DNA of 64,000 nt, from contig NC_133123.1 in NCBI RefSeq assembly GCF_033568475.1, positions 434,001 to 498,000 on the forward strand, in the 5' to 3' direction. Shown here one piece after another: positions 1 through 13,328 of the stretch (position 1 is its first letter; every line of letters begins with the position of its first letter). A program made the position numbers and the translations under genes. The stretch comes from Henckelia pumila. Taxonomy: Eukaryota > Streptophyta > Magnoliopsida > Lamiales > Gesneriaceae. The notes under the pieces were generated by a model. The model saw only the letters and a program-made list of their open reading frames with translations, was not told where the DNA came from and ran no database searches.

Positions 1-1986
1 AATGGCATCTTCTGGCCTTCAAAGCAGCTTGTTTTTGTTTAATCACATGATTTGTTTTCAAGCCTATAGTTGAATATCCTGTGTAGACGGAAGTGAGTTT
101 CTATGATGCAAAAGTTATCTTGTTACCCATGGGTAGGCAACTGGAGCCACAAGTCTGTTCTTTGGAAAAGGGTTCAATTGCATTGCAACTGTAGCCACAA
201 GTCTGTTCTCGAATCAGTGCTTGACTATCTTGATTAACCCTGCGTTCTCCAATTGGCCCGCTCCTGATTTCTAACTGGTAACATGCATGAACTGTTTATT
301 TAGAAACTGTTTTTGTTATCTTTCATGATCTTTGATTGAGCACATATCGTTTAGTCGTTTCTCAAAATGGCATAGGACAAATTACAATTGAACTGACATC
401 GCATTGGATTTCTATTTTGCTATATCCCTCCATTCGAATGAAGTAGACTTGCTTTTTCTTGTATGTGTTCCTAGCATATTACATTCATACAAGCACACAC
501 GAGAGTCCTCCGTGTTCAAATCGAGTTCCATCCAAATTGCCAGATTAGGCCAGGACTAAACGTTTACGTAATGAAGAAGCTTGAGGTACCCTACAAAAGA
601 GCGTTGAAATTTGGGCGTGCGGTGCCGGTGATGGAGACCGGCATCCTCAGGCACTTGCTTGTGAACCTTTTTGAAGTATTGTTGCTTCAACTGCCTCATT
701 TATTGAAACAACAGCACCAAAAACTTCAAAGCCTTTATCCCATGTCCATGTGCAATCAATGCATGTCATCCTATTAGTCAATGCAATCATAGCCTAATCC
801 GTGGCGCTCCGTTTGCTGTTTATTAAATTTATATTCATATTGAATCATTTATCTGTGATTGGTGTTGCATTTTCTACCGCATTAATCGTTTCTCATAGCC
901 GGAGAACTACTTTAAACTAGTTGACAATTTTGTATACCGTTGCCATGTGAAGAAGGGATGGGGAATTAATAGCTTTCACTTACATGTAAACACTGGTAAA
1001 ACACAACACGTTACCACCCACGACTTAGTCCTTCACATTAAATTCAGTGGTTGCTTTGCTACCTAACTTAATTACTAATGGTGTGCTCATGATCATAGTA
1101 TCAAGTTTCTACTAATGCACAAGCATTCTTTATCAAATTGAACTGCCCGATTTAGACCTGATCGTGGTTTTTATAGTTTAATTGTTGAAAAATTAGTTTG
1201 ATTACCCCACTTATTTTATCATTGTTTTTCCTTTTCCAGTGAAAAAAGATAAAGAATAAATTTTGATTCTAATCGTTTATCTAAATAGTTTGGCTCGATT
1301 CTTCTGGCTGGATTTTCTTAAAGTTTTGATTTGCTTTGTTATGTTTCGCTAGTATTTTGTGAATTAAAGTCAGTAATAATCTGGATATATATGGTCGAGA
1401 GATGATATATGGTCAATGATTATTCATGGAACTTGAAACTAATCACAGTAAAGTTGAAATGATTTGTGGTATGTTTTTATTTAAACACATAAATCGAAAT
1501 ATCATTCCATACACGACAGAATTCATGCTAGCATAAAAATAGGATCCTAATGTTGAATCTAACTATCTAAAATTGATTTGAACATACGTAGTTTATAACA
1601 TGTATATTGCACAACCAAATTAAAATTTAACATTTAGAATAGTAACCTTGTACAAAAGTTAAATATTTAATATATCAAATTTATTCATGCAAGATCACTT
1701 GAGCTTCCAAATATCTAAGTTACAAAGAATCGACATTACCATCGATCACCGTCGAAATCTCGCATCACGTCCGCGTGAAATCAATGCATCTATCTATCCA
1801 ACCACATTTCTGTAAACTCCAAACCTTTCCCAAAATGTCAACCCCGTTCTGAAAATCTTGCATGTCCCCCATTCCCAATACTATATATATGTATGCTCTC
1901 AACCTTCATTCATGCCACAGAAACATTCTTCCTCTTAACATATTCACACTTACTAGAGCACACAAGAATTCGCCGTATATACGAAA
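1..1986. other. Intergenic region upstream of the GDSL gene
   Basis: No gene can be supported here. A slightly GC-richer patch at about 478-777 on the + strand stays open for about 100 codons and ends in a stop at 775-777; I do not recognise the protein and it may be chance or the last exon of a gene lying to the left. A roughly 20-bp direct repeat (core GCCACAAGTCTGTTCT) occurs at about 145 and 194. From about 1380 to 1700 the DNA is AT-rich. A TATA-like run at 1882-1890 lies about 100 bases before the GDSL start codon and is the likely core promoter. Confidence 0.6.
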
Positions 1987-3432
1987 ATGGGTGGTGGGAT
2001 TCAGAGATGGATGCTGGTGGTTATTGCGTTAGTAGCCGTTTTCGCTTTGAATCGGGCTGCGGCGGATCCTCAGGTCCCCTGTTACTTCATATTTGGTGAT
2101 TCCTTAGTGGACAATGGTAACAACAATAACATTCAGTCACTGGCCAGAGCTAATTATTTGCCTTATGGGATTGATTTCCCTGCTGGCCCGACTGGGAGGT
2201 TTTCCAATGGTAAAACCACAGTCGATGTCATTGGTAAGCTATTTTTCTACTTCTCTCTTGCATACTTATTAATAATTTCATGACTAATGTGAAGGGATCA
2301 TGTTCTACAGCTGAACAACTAGGCTTTGATGATTACATCCCGCCGTACGCCACCGCCCGTGGCCAGCAAATACTCAGGGGAGTGAACTATGCATCTGCTG
2401 CTGCCGGAATCAGACAGGAAACCGGCCGGCAATTGGTATGGCTTTAATAAAAAAAAGGCACGTGATGCTTCACAACACTAGCACAGAGTAATAATTCATA
2501 CCAAAATCTTGTTAAACAGGGCGCCCGGATCGATTTCACGGGACAAATAAACAATTACAAGAACACAGTCTCTCAGATTGTGAACATACTCGGCGACGAA
2601 AACACTGCTGCAGATTATCTGAGCAAGTGCATTTTCTCCATTGGAATAGGCAGCAACGACTACCTTAACAACTATTTCATGCCTAACTATTACCCCACCA
2701 GCCGCCAATACACGCCTCAACAATATGCGGACGTTCTCATTCAACAGTATTCCCAGCAACTCACGGTAACAACCCCTGTCTCAAGTTTTTAATCCTTTGA
2801 ATCTTGTTACTTTTCTTGGATGATTCTTGATCCTAATTATTTCATTTCTATTTCTTGTGTAGAGTTTGTATAACTTTGGAGCTAGGAAGTTTGCTTTGGT
2901 CGGAATAGGCCAAATCGGGTGCAGCCCAAATGCATTGGCACAAAACAGCCCCGATGGAACCACATGCGTGCAAAGAATCAACAGCGCAAACCAACTTTTC
3001 AACACTAAACTCAAGGGATTGGTTGGTAGCCTTAACCAGAATACAAGGGATGCTAAGTTTATCTACATCGACGCTTACGGAATATTTCAGGATTTGATTA
3101 GCAGTCCTGCGTCATTCGGTAAGCATGCATATACTGAACATCACAACATCAGATCATTCAGAGTTGCAAGATTCATTACAGGCTAACATTCTTGTTTTCC
3201 CATGTCAGGATTTAGGGTGACGAATGCTGGATGTTGTGGTGTGGGGAGGAACAATGGACAGATAACATGCCTCCCGTTTCAACCTTCGTGCCAAGACCGG
3301 AACCAGTATCTGTTCTGGGATGCATTCCATCCAACAGAAGCGGCGAATATCGTGGTCGGGCGGCGATCATATCGTGCTGCTAAGGCATCCGACGCATATC
3401 CCTACGATATCAGTCGCTTAGCTCAATCCTAA
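1987..3432 (+). CDS. GDSL esterase/lipase, secreted (GGL6/7-like)
   Basis: A secreted SGNH/GDSL hydrolase expected to cleave ester bonds of lipids or cutin-like substrates outside the cell. Five exons are read: 1987-2233, 2311-2435, 2520-2765, 2863-3118 and 3209-3432. All junctions are GT-AG and the phases close to a 365-residue protein, the usual family length. The start is followed by a hydrophobic signal peptide (about residues 1-26). Block I is FGDSLVDNG with the nucleophilic Ser, block III is [10 protein letters not shown], and block V is DAFHPTE with the catalytic Asp and His. The C-terminus DISRLAQS closely recalls Arabidopsis At1g29670 (from memory). A TATA run lies about 100 bases upstream. 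The gene looks intact. The natural substrate cannot be told from sequence. Confidence 0.95.
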
Positions 3433-4224
3433 AAACAAAGAGAGATTTTGATAGTATTCGTATTTTTGTGTTTTGCTCTATTACTTACTGTTTTAATTCG
3501 ATCGTATGTTTTGAGGAATTTATGTATGTGGTGACGAATTATGTCATTTATCGTAGGTAACAAGAATCAATGGAAATGGTCAATTATATATTACTATTCT
3601 GGGGTAGAATTCATTGGGATGAGTCCATTTACACTTCACATTAAATATTCATGGTTTACTGTTTGAGAGAGTGGAATCCAACCAACGCTTGCAGTAATAA
3701 TTTTGGTTTATAAAAGTCATTTTATGCTCAGTTTAAAGAAAAATACATCTTAAAAATTCAAAATACCTTTTCAATTGAAAATAATAGACAATATAATTGT
3801 TCTCTAGTGAACCAGGAAAATGGGATTAAAAAACAAAAGCGTTATACACCCGCGGGCGTGCCAATGTTACTTATAGAGTCATATTTCATGGAACTTAGAC
3901 ACGACTAATGATTTTCTTTGAAAATAAAAATTAAGCACTCAAAAACATATCATTGCGAAATTGTTTGGACATGGCCAACGAACAAATATTACAATAAAAT
4001 TACAGTTTCATTAAAATCACAAGAATGAGCAAAAAAAAAATACCATACCCAAAAAGAATAACACCAATATGGAAAAATCAGCATTAATGAAAAATACGAA
4101 GCATCGTAGCCAAAAGTCTAAATGCTTCCATCAGATCGAGAGGAATGACCAAAGCTATTATCTTCCTTCTGAAAGCATTTCAATGGTCCAACCTGTAAAC
4201 ATATCAATGCATTAGGCTGCAGGC
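3433..4224. other. Intergenic region between convergent genes
   Basis: This gap holds the 3' ends of two convergent genes, the GDSL lipase from the left and the kinase from the right. It is AT-rich with no coding signal; only 3' untranslated sequence and poly(A) signals are expected. Confidence 0.6.
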
Positions 4225-7200
4225 TTAAAGAGCATGGCTTCTAGTGGCAAGAAAAGGATCATAGAAAACCTTCCACCGCCTTCTGTGTCCAAAGCTGTTA
4301 TATATGGCCACCAGTCGAGGGATGATTTGTTTGAATGTCGGTCGATTTGCTGGATTCTCACTCCAACACTCCTCAATCAACCTGCAGGAAATTCATAGAC
4401 TGTGTCTAATATTTTTCTTATTTGTTGCACTCGCAAGCCAATCTCAATGGTTATGAGAGAAGATCTCAGAAAGACTAAAATATCGATGTTAAATGCATTT
4501 GACATGCACAAGAGTGATGGGAACATGATATAATATTTCTCATGATTCATGAATATATACGCAAACAAAAGAAACGAACATTATTGAGTGAAAATACGTA
4601 CTCTTTCAGCCCATGGGCATACAACTTCATTGAGGCTCTAAAAGGAGGGCGCTCATTTGCAGCATGAGATGCAGCCACTTCATGGTCTTGCTTCGAAGAG
4701 AATGGTGGGCATCCTTCAATCATCTAAGGTTAAGTGCATCACAAAGATAAATTTATCAAATCCTGTTTATAAGAAGGAAATTCGTCAAAGACACATCTTT
4801 GACCCAAAATGATCATAAACTCGTAAAAAAGAGATTTAAAAAGATGAAATTTTCTGAAAAAATCCACAAACGCAGGTGTGGCTCCAACCCAAATCTATGT
4901 CCTGAAACTACTGGCTCTACTATCTTGCACCATCAAAGTAATCATACTAAGCAGACCCAAGATTTTAGGCGAAGGAGGTTGAAACTAGGGGGGATACTGT
5001 ATTTTTGGGCATTGAAACTTGAATTTTTGGAAAAAATCATACATTCAAATTCATTTTTTTATAGATCAAGGATAGTGACTGCCCCCGCTCATTCTTCCCT
5101 GGATCATACTCACCATCAATTCATCAAATCACCTCACATGTTTTTATGTATGGATCTCATACATGAACAAGAGCCAAAGTGAATGGATAGTGCAATGAGA
5201 AAATCATAAATGTTGCTGCAATACCTTAGGGCCTTTGGCATCAAAGTTCATTGCCCCAAAATATTTGCTATTGATCGTTTCAATTAGAATCATGTCACAT
5301 ACTAATAGTAACTTGGCATGAATGAAATAAAGTCACAGTAATATGTTCAGTTATCAAAATACAAAAGAGTGTAAATATAACAAAAAATCGTTAAACATTA
5401 GAACCCAAGAAGAGGAAAATGAAATCGGCTGATTATACACTGAAACGAGAGAGAACATCCCAAGGAAACTTAACAGAACAGTAGCATTCACCACACAAAA
5501 ACATCACCTCTCACAGATTAAACTGCGTCGGATTTTTAAATAACTATCTATGCCACACAGCAAGAGAAAAAAGTGAAACAAATAGCTAATATCAATTTAC
5601 GGCACATAAACGTCTCTGTAATCTAATAAATAAAATCATCTGTTCTTCTTGTTTTCTTATCATCGCTATAGTTCATCTAGCAAATGCACTTTCATCATCA
5701 ACATATTGTTAGGAAAGATTAGAGAGTTTGATGTCTACACCTTCTTCGCGCAAACCATTAATGCCTACATCCATTACCTCTTGCAAGATTAATGCAAACG
5801 AGAAAACATCCACTTTAGTGTCATACTCTTCGTTTCTGAAAACCTCAGGAGCTACATAGCGACCTGTCCATATGCAGAAAATATGTGAAAGAATTAGCCA
5901 CCAATCATATTTCTGGCAATCATGTCAATGGCCAGACGAACCCATAAGTGAATGTACAAATAAAATCTTTTCAACTACCCATAATCAGATGGATTCTCAG
6001 AGTCAAATTTTAAATGATCTCATCTGAAAAGCGCAACAAAACAGTATACTAGCTCTAGAGCAGAAAAAAGCTTACAAGTGTCCTGAGAAGTCAGAGGCGT
6101 GACTTCTTTAACTCTGTTGGCAACTTTGAGAAGCTTGCTAACCCCAAAGTCTGCAACTTTCAGGTGCCCAGAATCATCCCGCAGTATGTTTCTGTTATCT
6201 TAGTCAAATATAAGGAAAAGACAATACTTCGAGAAATTTTGCAGAAGAAAGAAAAGTTAACGAATTATGGAAGGATAAAAACTTACGAAGGTTGAAGATC
6301 ATGGTGAATAATTGCTTCAGGTTTGAATTCGTGCAAATAATTCATTCCCCTGCAAGACCGATTCTATAGTGAGACAAAAATGGCTCTCGTCATCATTCAA
6401 ATGATTGGGGAGTCCACAAATTTCTGCATCTATGACCTATTCATCGTTTCATTCAACTCCAAGCTAACTCCTCGATAAGAACAAGTTCCTATTTTTATTT
6501 TTAGTTTTCCAGGTCAGCAAAATCAAATCAGCTTAATAACAAATTTCATATAAATAGAATTGCTCAGCCAGTTTATATGCGGTGACTCACATTTTAAAAT
6601 AAAAAAAGAGGATAGGATCCGAATTGAAATAATTATTAAACAGAGTAGGCCACCTATATCTAAAACAAATCTAAACAGCATTTAGCACACACTGACAAAA
6701 ACATATTAACTGCCTAGATGAAACAAGAGGTGGTAGGAAAATCTTGCAACAGAAAAAAAATTTAAAATCAACTTAGTATAAATACTAGACCTGGCAATAT
6801 CCATTGCGCATCTGAGTGCAGTAGCTGGCTTAATCGCACCTTTTCTTTTTAAATATTCACACAAGTCTCCCTGAAAAAGACCGAGGAGTGTAAACCAAAT
6901 CACGTCACAAATTCATTTAACTAATATAACATGATATTAGCACAGCTATAAGACAAAATCACAAGTTCTACAGAGAAGATATGGGAAGATAACTGCCAAA
7001 ATTGAAATAGACATTTAATGAGTAGCTAGTCTTCGCCCATTTAGTAATATCCCATTCCCGGTGAATCACTAAGTGGCTAAGAAACATATAGTTTTCTCAA
7101 TGAAATTGATAGATCAGTAATATGTACCAAATGCAACCAATTATCCATCATCAAAATTTCTAAGAAAAATATGCAACAATATCACAACCATTATGAGAAT

Positions 7201-9118
7201 CACTTCGCAGTATGTAAAAGAACATCAAACATGAATTTTGGAATTCCCTTGATAAAGCAAATGCCACTCTGACTAAAAAAATAACAAAATGACAGGTGTC
7301 TACCAACTTCCAAGCATTGTGAGAGCCATGTAAGAAGTACAAGAAGAAAATTGACCAAGTTCACAACATGATAATTTCCTTCTAATGTTGCCTCAGACAT
7401 AATAAAATCCAATTTCAAAATACAAAATATGACGATTCCCATGCAAGAAAGGATTAAAGCGTAAGTTATCAAAACATAGAAAATTTCCATAGAAAACTCA
7501 AGCAATGTGCAATATCAACAGCCAATCAAATAATTACAAGCTACAAAAGTGAATGACATGAAATCAAAAGCATAGAATCGTCATCCAGAACTGCTTCCCG
7601 TGATGGAAACCTTAGATAAGTATTCAGTCACAATCATCATCGGACTACTTTGTGTCACAGCACCAAGAAATTGAACAACATTTGGATGTCTTATTTTCTG
7701 AAGCAAAGCAAGCTCATCCCCAAATGCCCTCCTGCAAAAATAGAGCAGGTAATACAACAAGATGTTGAAAAGGAGTGCAGATCCGTCAGCTCGTTTATAA
7801 AAATCTCACACTTTATCCTCATCAGCAACTTGTTCCCATAGTATTTTCACAGCAACTTGTATTCCACGCCATGAAGCTATTGTATAGGTTCCCTGGTAAA
7901 ATACACAAACAATTTGTAAGTGTGGCATGACATCAAATATGGGTGTTTGGTTATACAAGAATGAAATTGGTAAAGTACCTTGGTTATTTCCACACTGTTT
8001 GTAAAATCAAGTTCTTTGGGATTAATCTCATATTCCGGTATCTCGAGGGCATTTTTGACATGCATGGGAGTCCTCTAAAGGAAAAAAAACATAGAAGACA
8101 ATAAAGCTCCAGCATAGAAGAGACAATGAAAAAGAGACATTTTACCAGTCCCGGAACTTTCTCATAAAAAAGAAACTATGAGGCCCAGAAAGAATAATAG
8201 GAAACTCACAAAATGTTTTGCACCATGTTTCTCCAACAGTTTAATCACGTCATGTTTCTTATAATGCACGGCATCTGCAAGAGGCTGTTTACGCAATACC
8301 AGGTTAGATTTTAGAGCAAACAAACTACTAAATGAATCAAATGAGCACATTCAGGGACAATTGATGTTCGAAATAATCAAACTTTACGCTGGCAAGCTTT
8401 AATTCATCCATTAGTTTTTATTATAAATACATTCAAAATTCAATGAGTTATTCGGGCCAAAGTTTCAGCATTTGCTTAATGGAGGAACAATAATTAAGTT
8501 TGAGCCAAACTAATTGAGCTCAATTTCAAACCTTAAGACGACTGAAGTTGAACCCTTTCTTTTTTTCTTCTTTTTTTCTTTTGTTTAAAATAAATCGAGC
8601 AGCCTAACAAAAAAATCTAGCTCCACCTGGAGTATTAAAAATGGCAAGTATTCAGCAGTTAGTTTGCAATCCCTCATAGGTCTATCTAACGTAGCAAACA
8701 GCCAACAGAAAAAGAAAGCACAAATCCAAGAAATAACAATGATAGACAAAGCCATCTAATTTTGAAATTCGAGTCATACCGTGCTTCCCCACCGATCTCT
8801 GGCATCAATTTCTGCAGCATTTTCGAGCAACAACTCGGCTACATCAGCGTAACCTTGGCATGCGGAAACATGAAGTGCAGTCCGGTGATCAATATCCCGG
8901 AAATTAACATCAGCACCCTCGTCCAAAAGCTCCTTAATGCCATCCAAGTCTCCCTCATTCACCAAATACATTAGCTTCAAACCCGGATCAATATCATTCA
9001 CATCATCAGATTCATGTTCTCCCACCAAATCATCAAAGACCCCGTGGTCCCGCTCAGGAGCCATGGACGATTGCTTCCACAATGTTAATCCCACAGGAGG
9101 GGGAATTTTCGAGTCCAT
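4225..9118 (-). CDS. Ankyrin-repeat Raf-like protein kinase (integrin-linked kinase group, ILK5/6-like)
   Basis: A plant integrin-linked-kinase-type (Raf-like MAPKKK group C) protein with N-terminal ankyrin repeats and a C-terminal kinase domain. Eleven exons: 8780-9118, 8210-8284, 7979-8074, 7810-7892, 7611-7731, 6791-6870, 6287-6349, 6076-6191, 5778-5863, 4602-4723, 4225-4381. Phases close to 445 residues. ATG 9118 is chosen because the codon at 9130 is TTG. Ankyrin repeats cover about residues 45-138 (TALHVSACQGYADVAELLL). The kinase starts near residue 168. The glycine loop is degenerate (KGTYTIASWRG). The VAVK lysine is K186, the DFG is at 300-302 and APE at 329-331. The usual HRD is HHD (280-282): the catalytic Asp is kept but the Arg is His, so activity may be altered. 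It is close to Arabidopsis At4g18950 from memory. The role is probably stress or hormone signalling by family. Confidence 0.93.
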
Positions 9119-10087
9119 TGAAGATTTCAATCAAGAAATGTCTAAAAATGGAGAATTTCCTTGGCGAGAAATCACCAGCTCTTCAAGAAATTTCACAAAC
9201 ACGAAACTCCAAGAAGACAGCACGAATTCTTACAGCAAAAGTCGTAAATTAAGAATTACTTTTTTCAGAAAAACCACAAATTCTTGAATTGGTAGTAAAA
9301 ATCCTTTCTTGGTACAGCTTTTCCTTTTTTTTTTTTACTTACATTCAAAACGAAGAGAACAAAGAAATTAAATCCAAACAAAAACATTTACCCCCTAAAT
9401 CCGAAGTTAAAACCCATAAATTCGAAAAACCAAGATTTCGAAGATCACGGAAAATACAACTATACAAGAGGAGGTCCCCCGCTAGTTCACGAGTACGATT
9501 TCTACAAGAGACCCAAAGAATCGGAGATAAAGTGGGAAAAACTTTTAAGAATGAAGCAAGAAATCTGTTGGAAAAAGTTGGAAAAGGACTGGTAAATATG
9601 TTAATGGTTTTATGACATGTCTTGTTTATCTTTTTTTATTTTATTTTTATCATACTATATAGTAGTTATTTCCCATAGGTAACAATTGACCAAATAATCA
9701 CTCTAAAAAAAAAACAAAAACAATTGACCAAATAATTAATGCCAATAATGTTTCGACACGACTCACGAATGCTTTATTAATTAAAAATAAAAGTTACCAG
9801 ACGCATGAGGTAAAAATTCTTCTTCCTCTTCTTTTTGTTTTGTTTTTACTATTTTCTTGATCAATAACACAATCCTCTATATTATAGAATAAATGTAAAT
9901 GAGAGTTTATGTTTAATTCTAATATATATTTCTCATAATTTTCCAAAAAAATCATTGATGCATTAAATAAACTAATCAACCAAATGTATTTTAACTGAAC
10001 GTTACAAGAAAAAAACTGTGGAAAAATATTGCATGTGTACAGGAGAAATGACTCGAATAAGAACTCGAAATTATAATTTATATTCTA

Positions 10088-10118
<31 letters not shown>

Positions 10119-11204
10119 TATGACGTGAGATTCTATTCTATTCTATTATTATTATTAAATAAAGTGGATTATAATAAGTACTTCGAGGTTGTGATATTTA
10201 TTTTTTTATAAATAAAATATTCTCATCTTCTCAATTATAAAACATTCAATTTTTATTTAATGAAAATAACATAAAAACCAACTTAATAGATTTACATTAC
10301 ATATCATAATAAAATATTTTTTTTATCTTTATCTTATTTTTGACTTTTAAATGATCCGATCACCATAACATAAAATATTATTATTAAAAAAAATTAATTT
10401 TTTTTGATTTTAATGTAATCTTTACATTATTTATTGGCAATAAAGTTATTATTAGTTCATGTATAACTTATTCTACCAAATCTCGCGTTCTTCTCGTCAT
10501 ACTATTTATTAATCTATTAATTATTTATTTTACGTCAATCAAATCATTAATAATTAATCATACATCAATCAAATCATTGAATTTAAATTACTATATTACT
10601 CTTATAAATAATATTATTCATATTTTATTTATTCTTAAAAGGACAAAATAATAATTTATCATTTTTATATAAAATTTAATCCATCAAATCAAATAAGTTA
10701 TAATATATTATTCAAATCAAATACTATATTAACTATAATTGATTATTTATTTTTTTATTACATTATATTAATTATCCATGTATTATTTATCCTATGACTC
10801 GAACCAAAATATACTTAATATTTGAGAGCACGCATTATATGTATATATGTATTGAGCATGACACAATACATAATATGAGCACGATACATGCTGGTATGGG
10901 TTAGATGTGCAGAAGAGTAAGTCCAATTAGTTCATCCAATAATTATTAATCTTGAGAATTCCCACAAACAAAACTCTACAGATTTGAATTTTGATGAAAC
11001 ACCAATGAAGACTTGGAATAGATACAACGTTCGTTCATCGATCCGACGTAGAAGAATCTTATATATCCTTGTTAATGATCATAATTCGTGAGAATCAAAT
11101 ATGTAGTCTTCTCTTCGGCCAGACAATTCCCATGGTTTCTGCAGCCATTTTATTCATGAATCTTATGCCCCCCTGAATCTTGAATATGCTTGTTCAAATA
11201 TGCA
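9119..11204. other. AT-rich intergenic region
   Basis: This is the promoter and 5' untranslated side of the kinase gene (about 9119-9650) followed by very AT-rich DNA. Several short frames open here but have no family resemblance. From about 9,650 to 10,850 the sequence is dominated by ATTATT and TTTATT words and could act as a matrix-attachment-like or nucleosome-poor stretch. No gene is seen. Confidence 0.6.
10091..10119. repeat. (TA)n microsatellite
   Basis: A simple dinucleotide TA run of about 26 bases inside the AT-rich intergenic region. It is likely to vary in length between individuals. Confidence 0.9.
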
Positions 11205-13328
11205 CTAGTCTTGTACAATCTGCAGCTCATGGACCCTGCTACTCTCATTTGCACTGTCGGGGCTCACTTTCCTGTACTTGTACCTACTTGAGACGAACAG
11301 GTAGATGCAAAAATTGAACAAGCTCAAGAAAGAAAGCAGCCAATAGAAGAGATTCAAATGGCCACGGTTGATGTTGTTTCCAGCCAGCCATCCCCCACTC
11401 CCGGTGATATTCTTTGTAGCACTGTTAACTATCCTCACAATTATGGTGCTAAGGAAGTAGCCAAGCGCCATTGAACTCCAAAGGAAACAGCTCGATAGTG
11501 ATTTGAGATCTTTCGGGGCCTGGGAATAGAAGAACTCGAGGAGACCCACGTATGTAAACATGTCGGCTATCCCGAATATGAAGTACTGAAACGACAGCCA
11601 GAAAACGCTGATTGGGAGTGGCGGCTGAAGCAGGGGGATTGAATCAAGCATGTTGTTATCTCTTGCGACTCTTTTGCGCTTTACCTCCATTATGGCAGCT
11701 GCGGCCATTGACAGTGAGGATAGGATGAGACCTACTCCAACTCGTTGAAGATATGTTATGCCTGTGGGAATGCCAGTTAATTTTCGTGCAAATGGGACGA
11801 ATATCCGATCGTACAGTGGAACGCCGATTATCAGAAACAAGACGGGGAGGACTGCTATCGATGCCGGCGGAGAATTGAAATTCTTGGTCATGCTTGTGTC
11901 CATTGTTATTCCCTGTTGGATGGAGAAGGTTTGAAGCTGAGCCAAGCAAAGGGTCATGATGGTGGTGCAGCAAAAGATGGGAACAATGTTTAGTATTATT
12001 TTTGCATTTTCGACTTGCGTCACTCGACAGAGTTTCCATGGATTCGGCCTTTCCGAGTTCTGTGTTGATGTAGTCAGGATAGCTGCTTTATCAAGAAACC
12101 TGGCAAAACAAAATCACCAGAAAATGTTATGTAAAAAAGAAGCAATTTATGTCATATACATATTTAAATTCCTTTGAAAATCAGCTTGGGAACCTGAAAG
12201 CATTGGTGTGTGGTAAAACTTCTGATTGATTCGCTGCTTCCCTGTTGTTATTGATCTCATACAAGTCATTAAAGTCATCAGGAAGGTCAAGCTTTCTGTT
12301 CCGGATGGCTGCAACATACACCTTTTCGGACAAACGAAAATTAAATCAACTTTACTCCATGCAAGAATAGGAAGCAAATATTATTTTTTCATTTACTATG
12401 TTCACCTGTACTATTTCAGAGAGGGCACTACTCCCATTTGTTACATGGATACGATACCGTGGAATCCCAGAAGCGAAGATTAGTAAGCCACAGAACATAG
12501 CCATCGTGCTCGCGAAGAAACCCCAATCCCACCCTTTATTGTCTTGGATCCAAACAAAAACAGTGAGACTAATAGCACCTCCCAAGCATCTTGCCAATAG
12601 CAACCAGTTAAAGAAACTCGACCTCTGTCCCTCCTCCTTCGGATCCTTATCTTCGAACTGGTCAGCACCATGTGATGGCAATGCAGCTTTTATTCCTCCA
12701 AATCCAATGGCTGCGGAGTAAAGGCCAACAAACAGGAGCACAGCTTTGGTTCCACTGACTTGAACACAATGAGAGTTTTTATCATATATGTTGCAGAGAG
12801 GTGGCTTCAGTTTTGGATAATGAGCTTGCAGAGCTAGTAGCCCAAGTCCCTACATGAAGGAAAAGTTTAGTGACTATAATGTTTTTGAGAAATGAAGCAT
12901 CTGAATTCATAAAAAACTAACCAGAAACTCAACAGAAGCTGCTAAAAGAACTGCTTTGTATCTGCCAACATATGTGTCTGCTAGGAAGGCCACTGCAATG
13001 GTGATAATGTAACTAGTCCCTAATAAGTTTGTCAGTTGAGTCGCTGCATTGGCTATGCTAAAGTGCATCACCCCAGTATAGTATGTTATCAAGTTTACTG
13101 CCAAGCCGAAAGTAGCCATGTGCTCGAAAGCAAACATCCCTTTAAACAATGTCAACGAAAGCCAACGTTAGTACTTGACAGATCTTCTAAATTATGTTTT
13201 TGTATTGAAAGAGCTGTGGTGGTACCTAGAATTAGTGATGAGACACCCATTCCACCATGCTTATCTTTTCGAGCCGTATTTCCTCTCCAATCCACGTTCC
13301 CTTCAACAAATTTGACCTTTTCCTGCAT
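11205..13328 (-). CDS. NRT1/PTR family transporter (NPF4-like)
   Basis: A 12-helix proton-coupled transporter of the NPF (NRT1/PTR) family in the major facilitator superfamily, probably in the plasma membrane. Five exons: 13226-13328, 12922-13139, 12406-12849, 12194-12321, 11205-12099. All are GT-AG and close to 595 residues, a normal length. The first intron falls right after HGGM-VSSLIL, where NPF4 genes also have one. Motifs seen are [29 protein letters not shown] and [21 protein letters not shown]. The ExxER proton motif of helix 1 is absent ([10 protein letters not shown]), as in NPF4 members. That clade includes abscisic-acid and low-affinity nitrate transporters, so the substrate stays open. 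The frame is also open for about 36 codons upstream of ATG 13328, so an earlier start cannot be excluded. It lies downstream of CAD1 on the same strand. Confidence 0.92.

Noticed and set aside
4799-5182. A 127-codon + strand frame inside the kinase gene.
   Set aside because: It lies in the kinase intron between 4723 and 5778, has no family resemblance and is AT-rich; likely chance.
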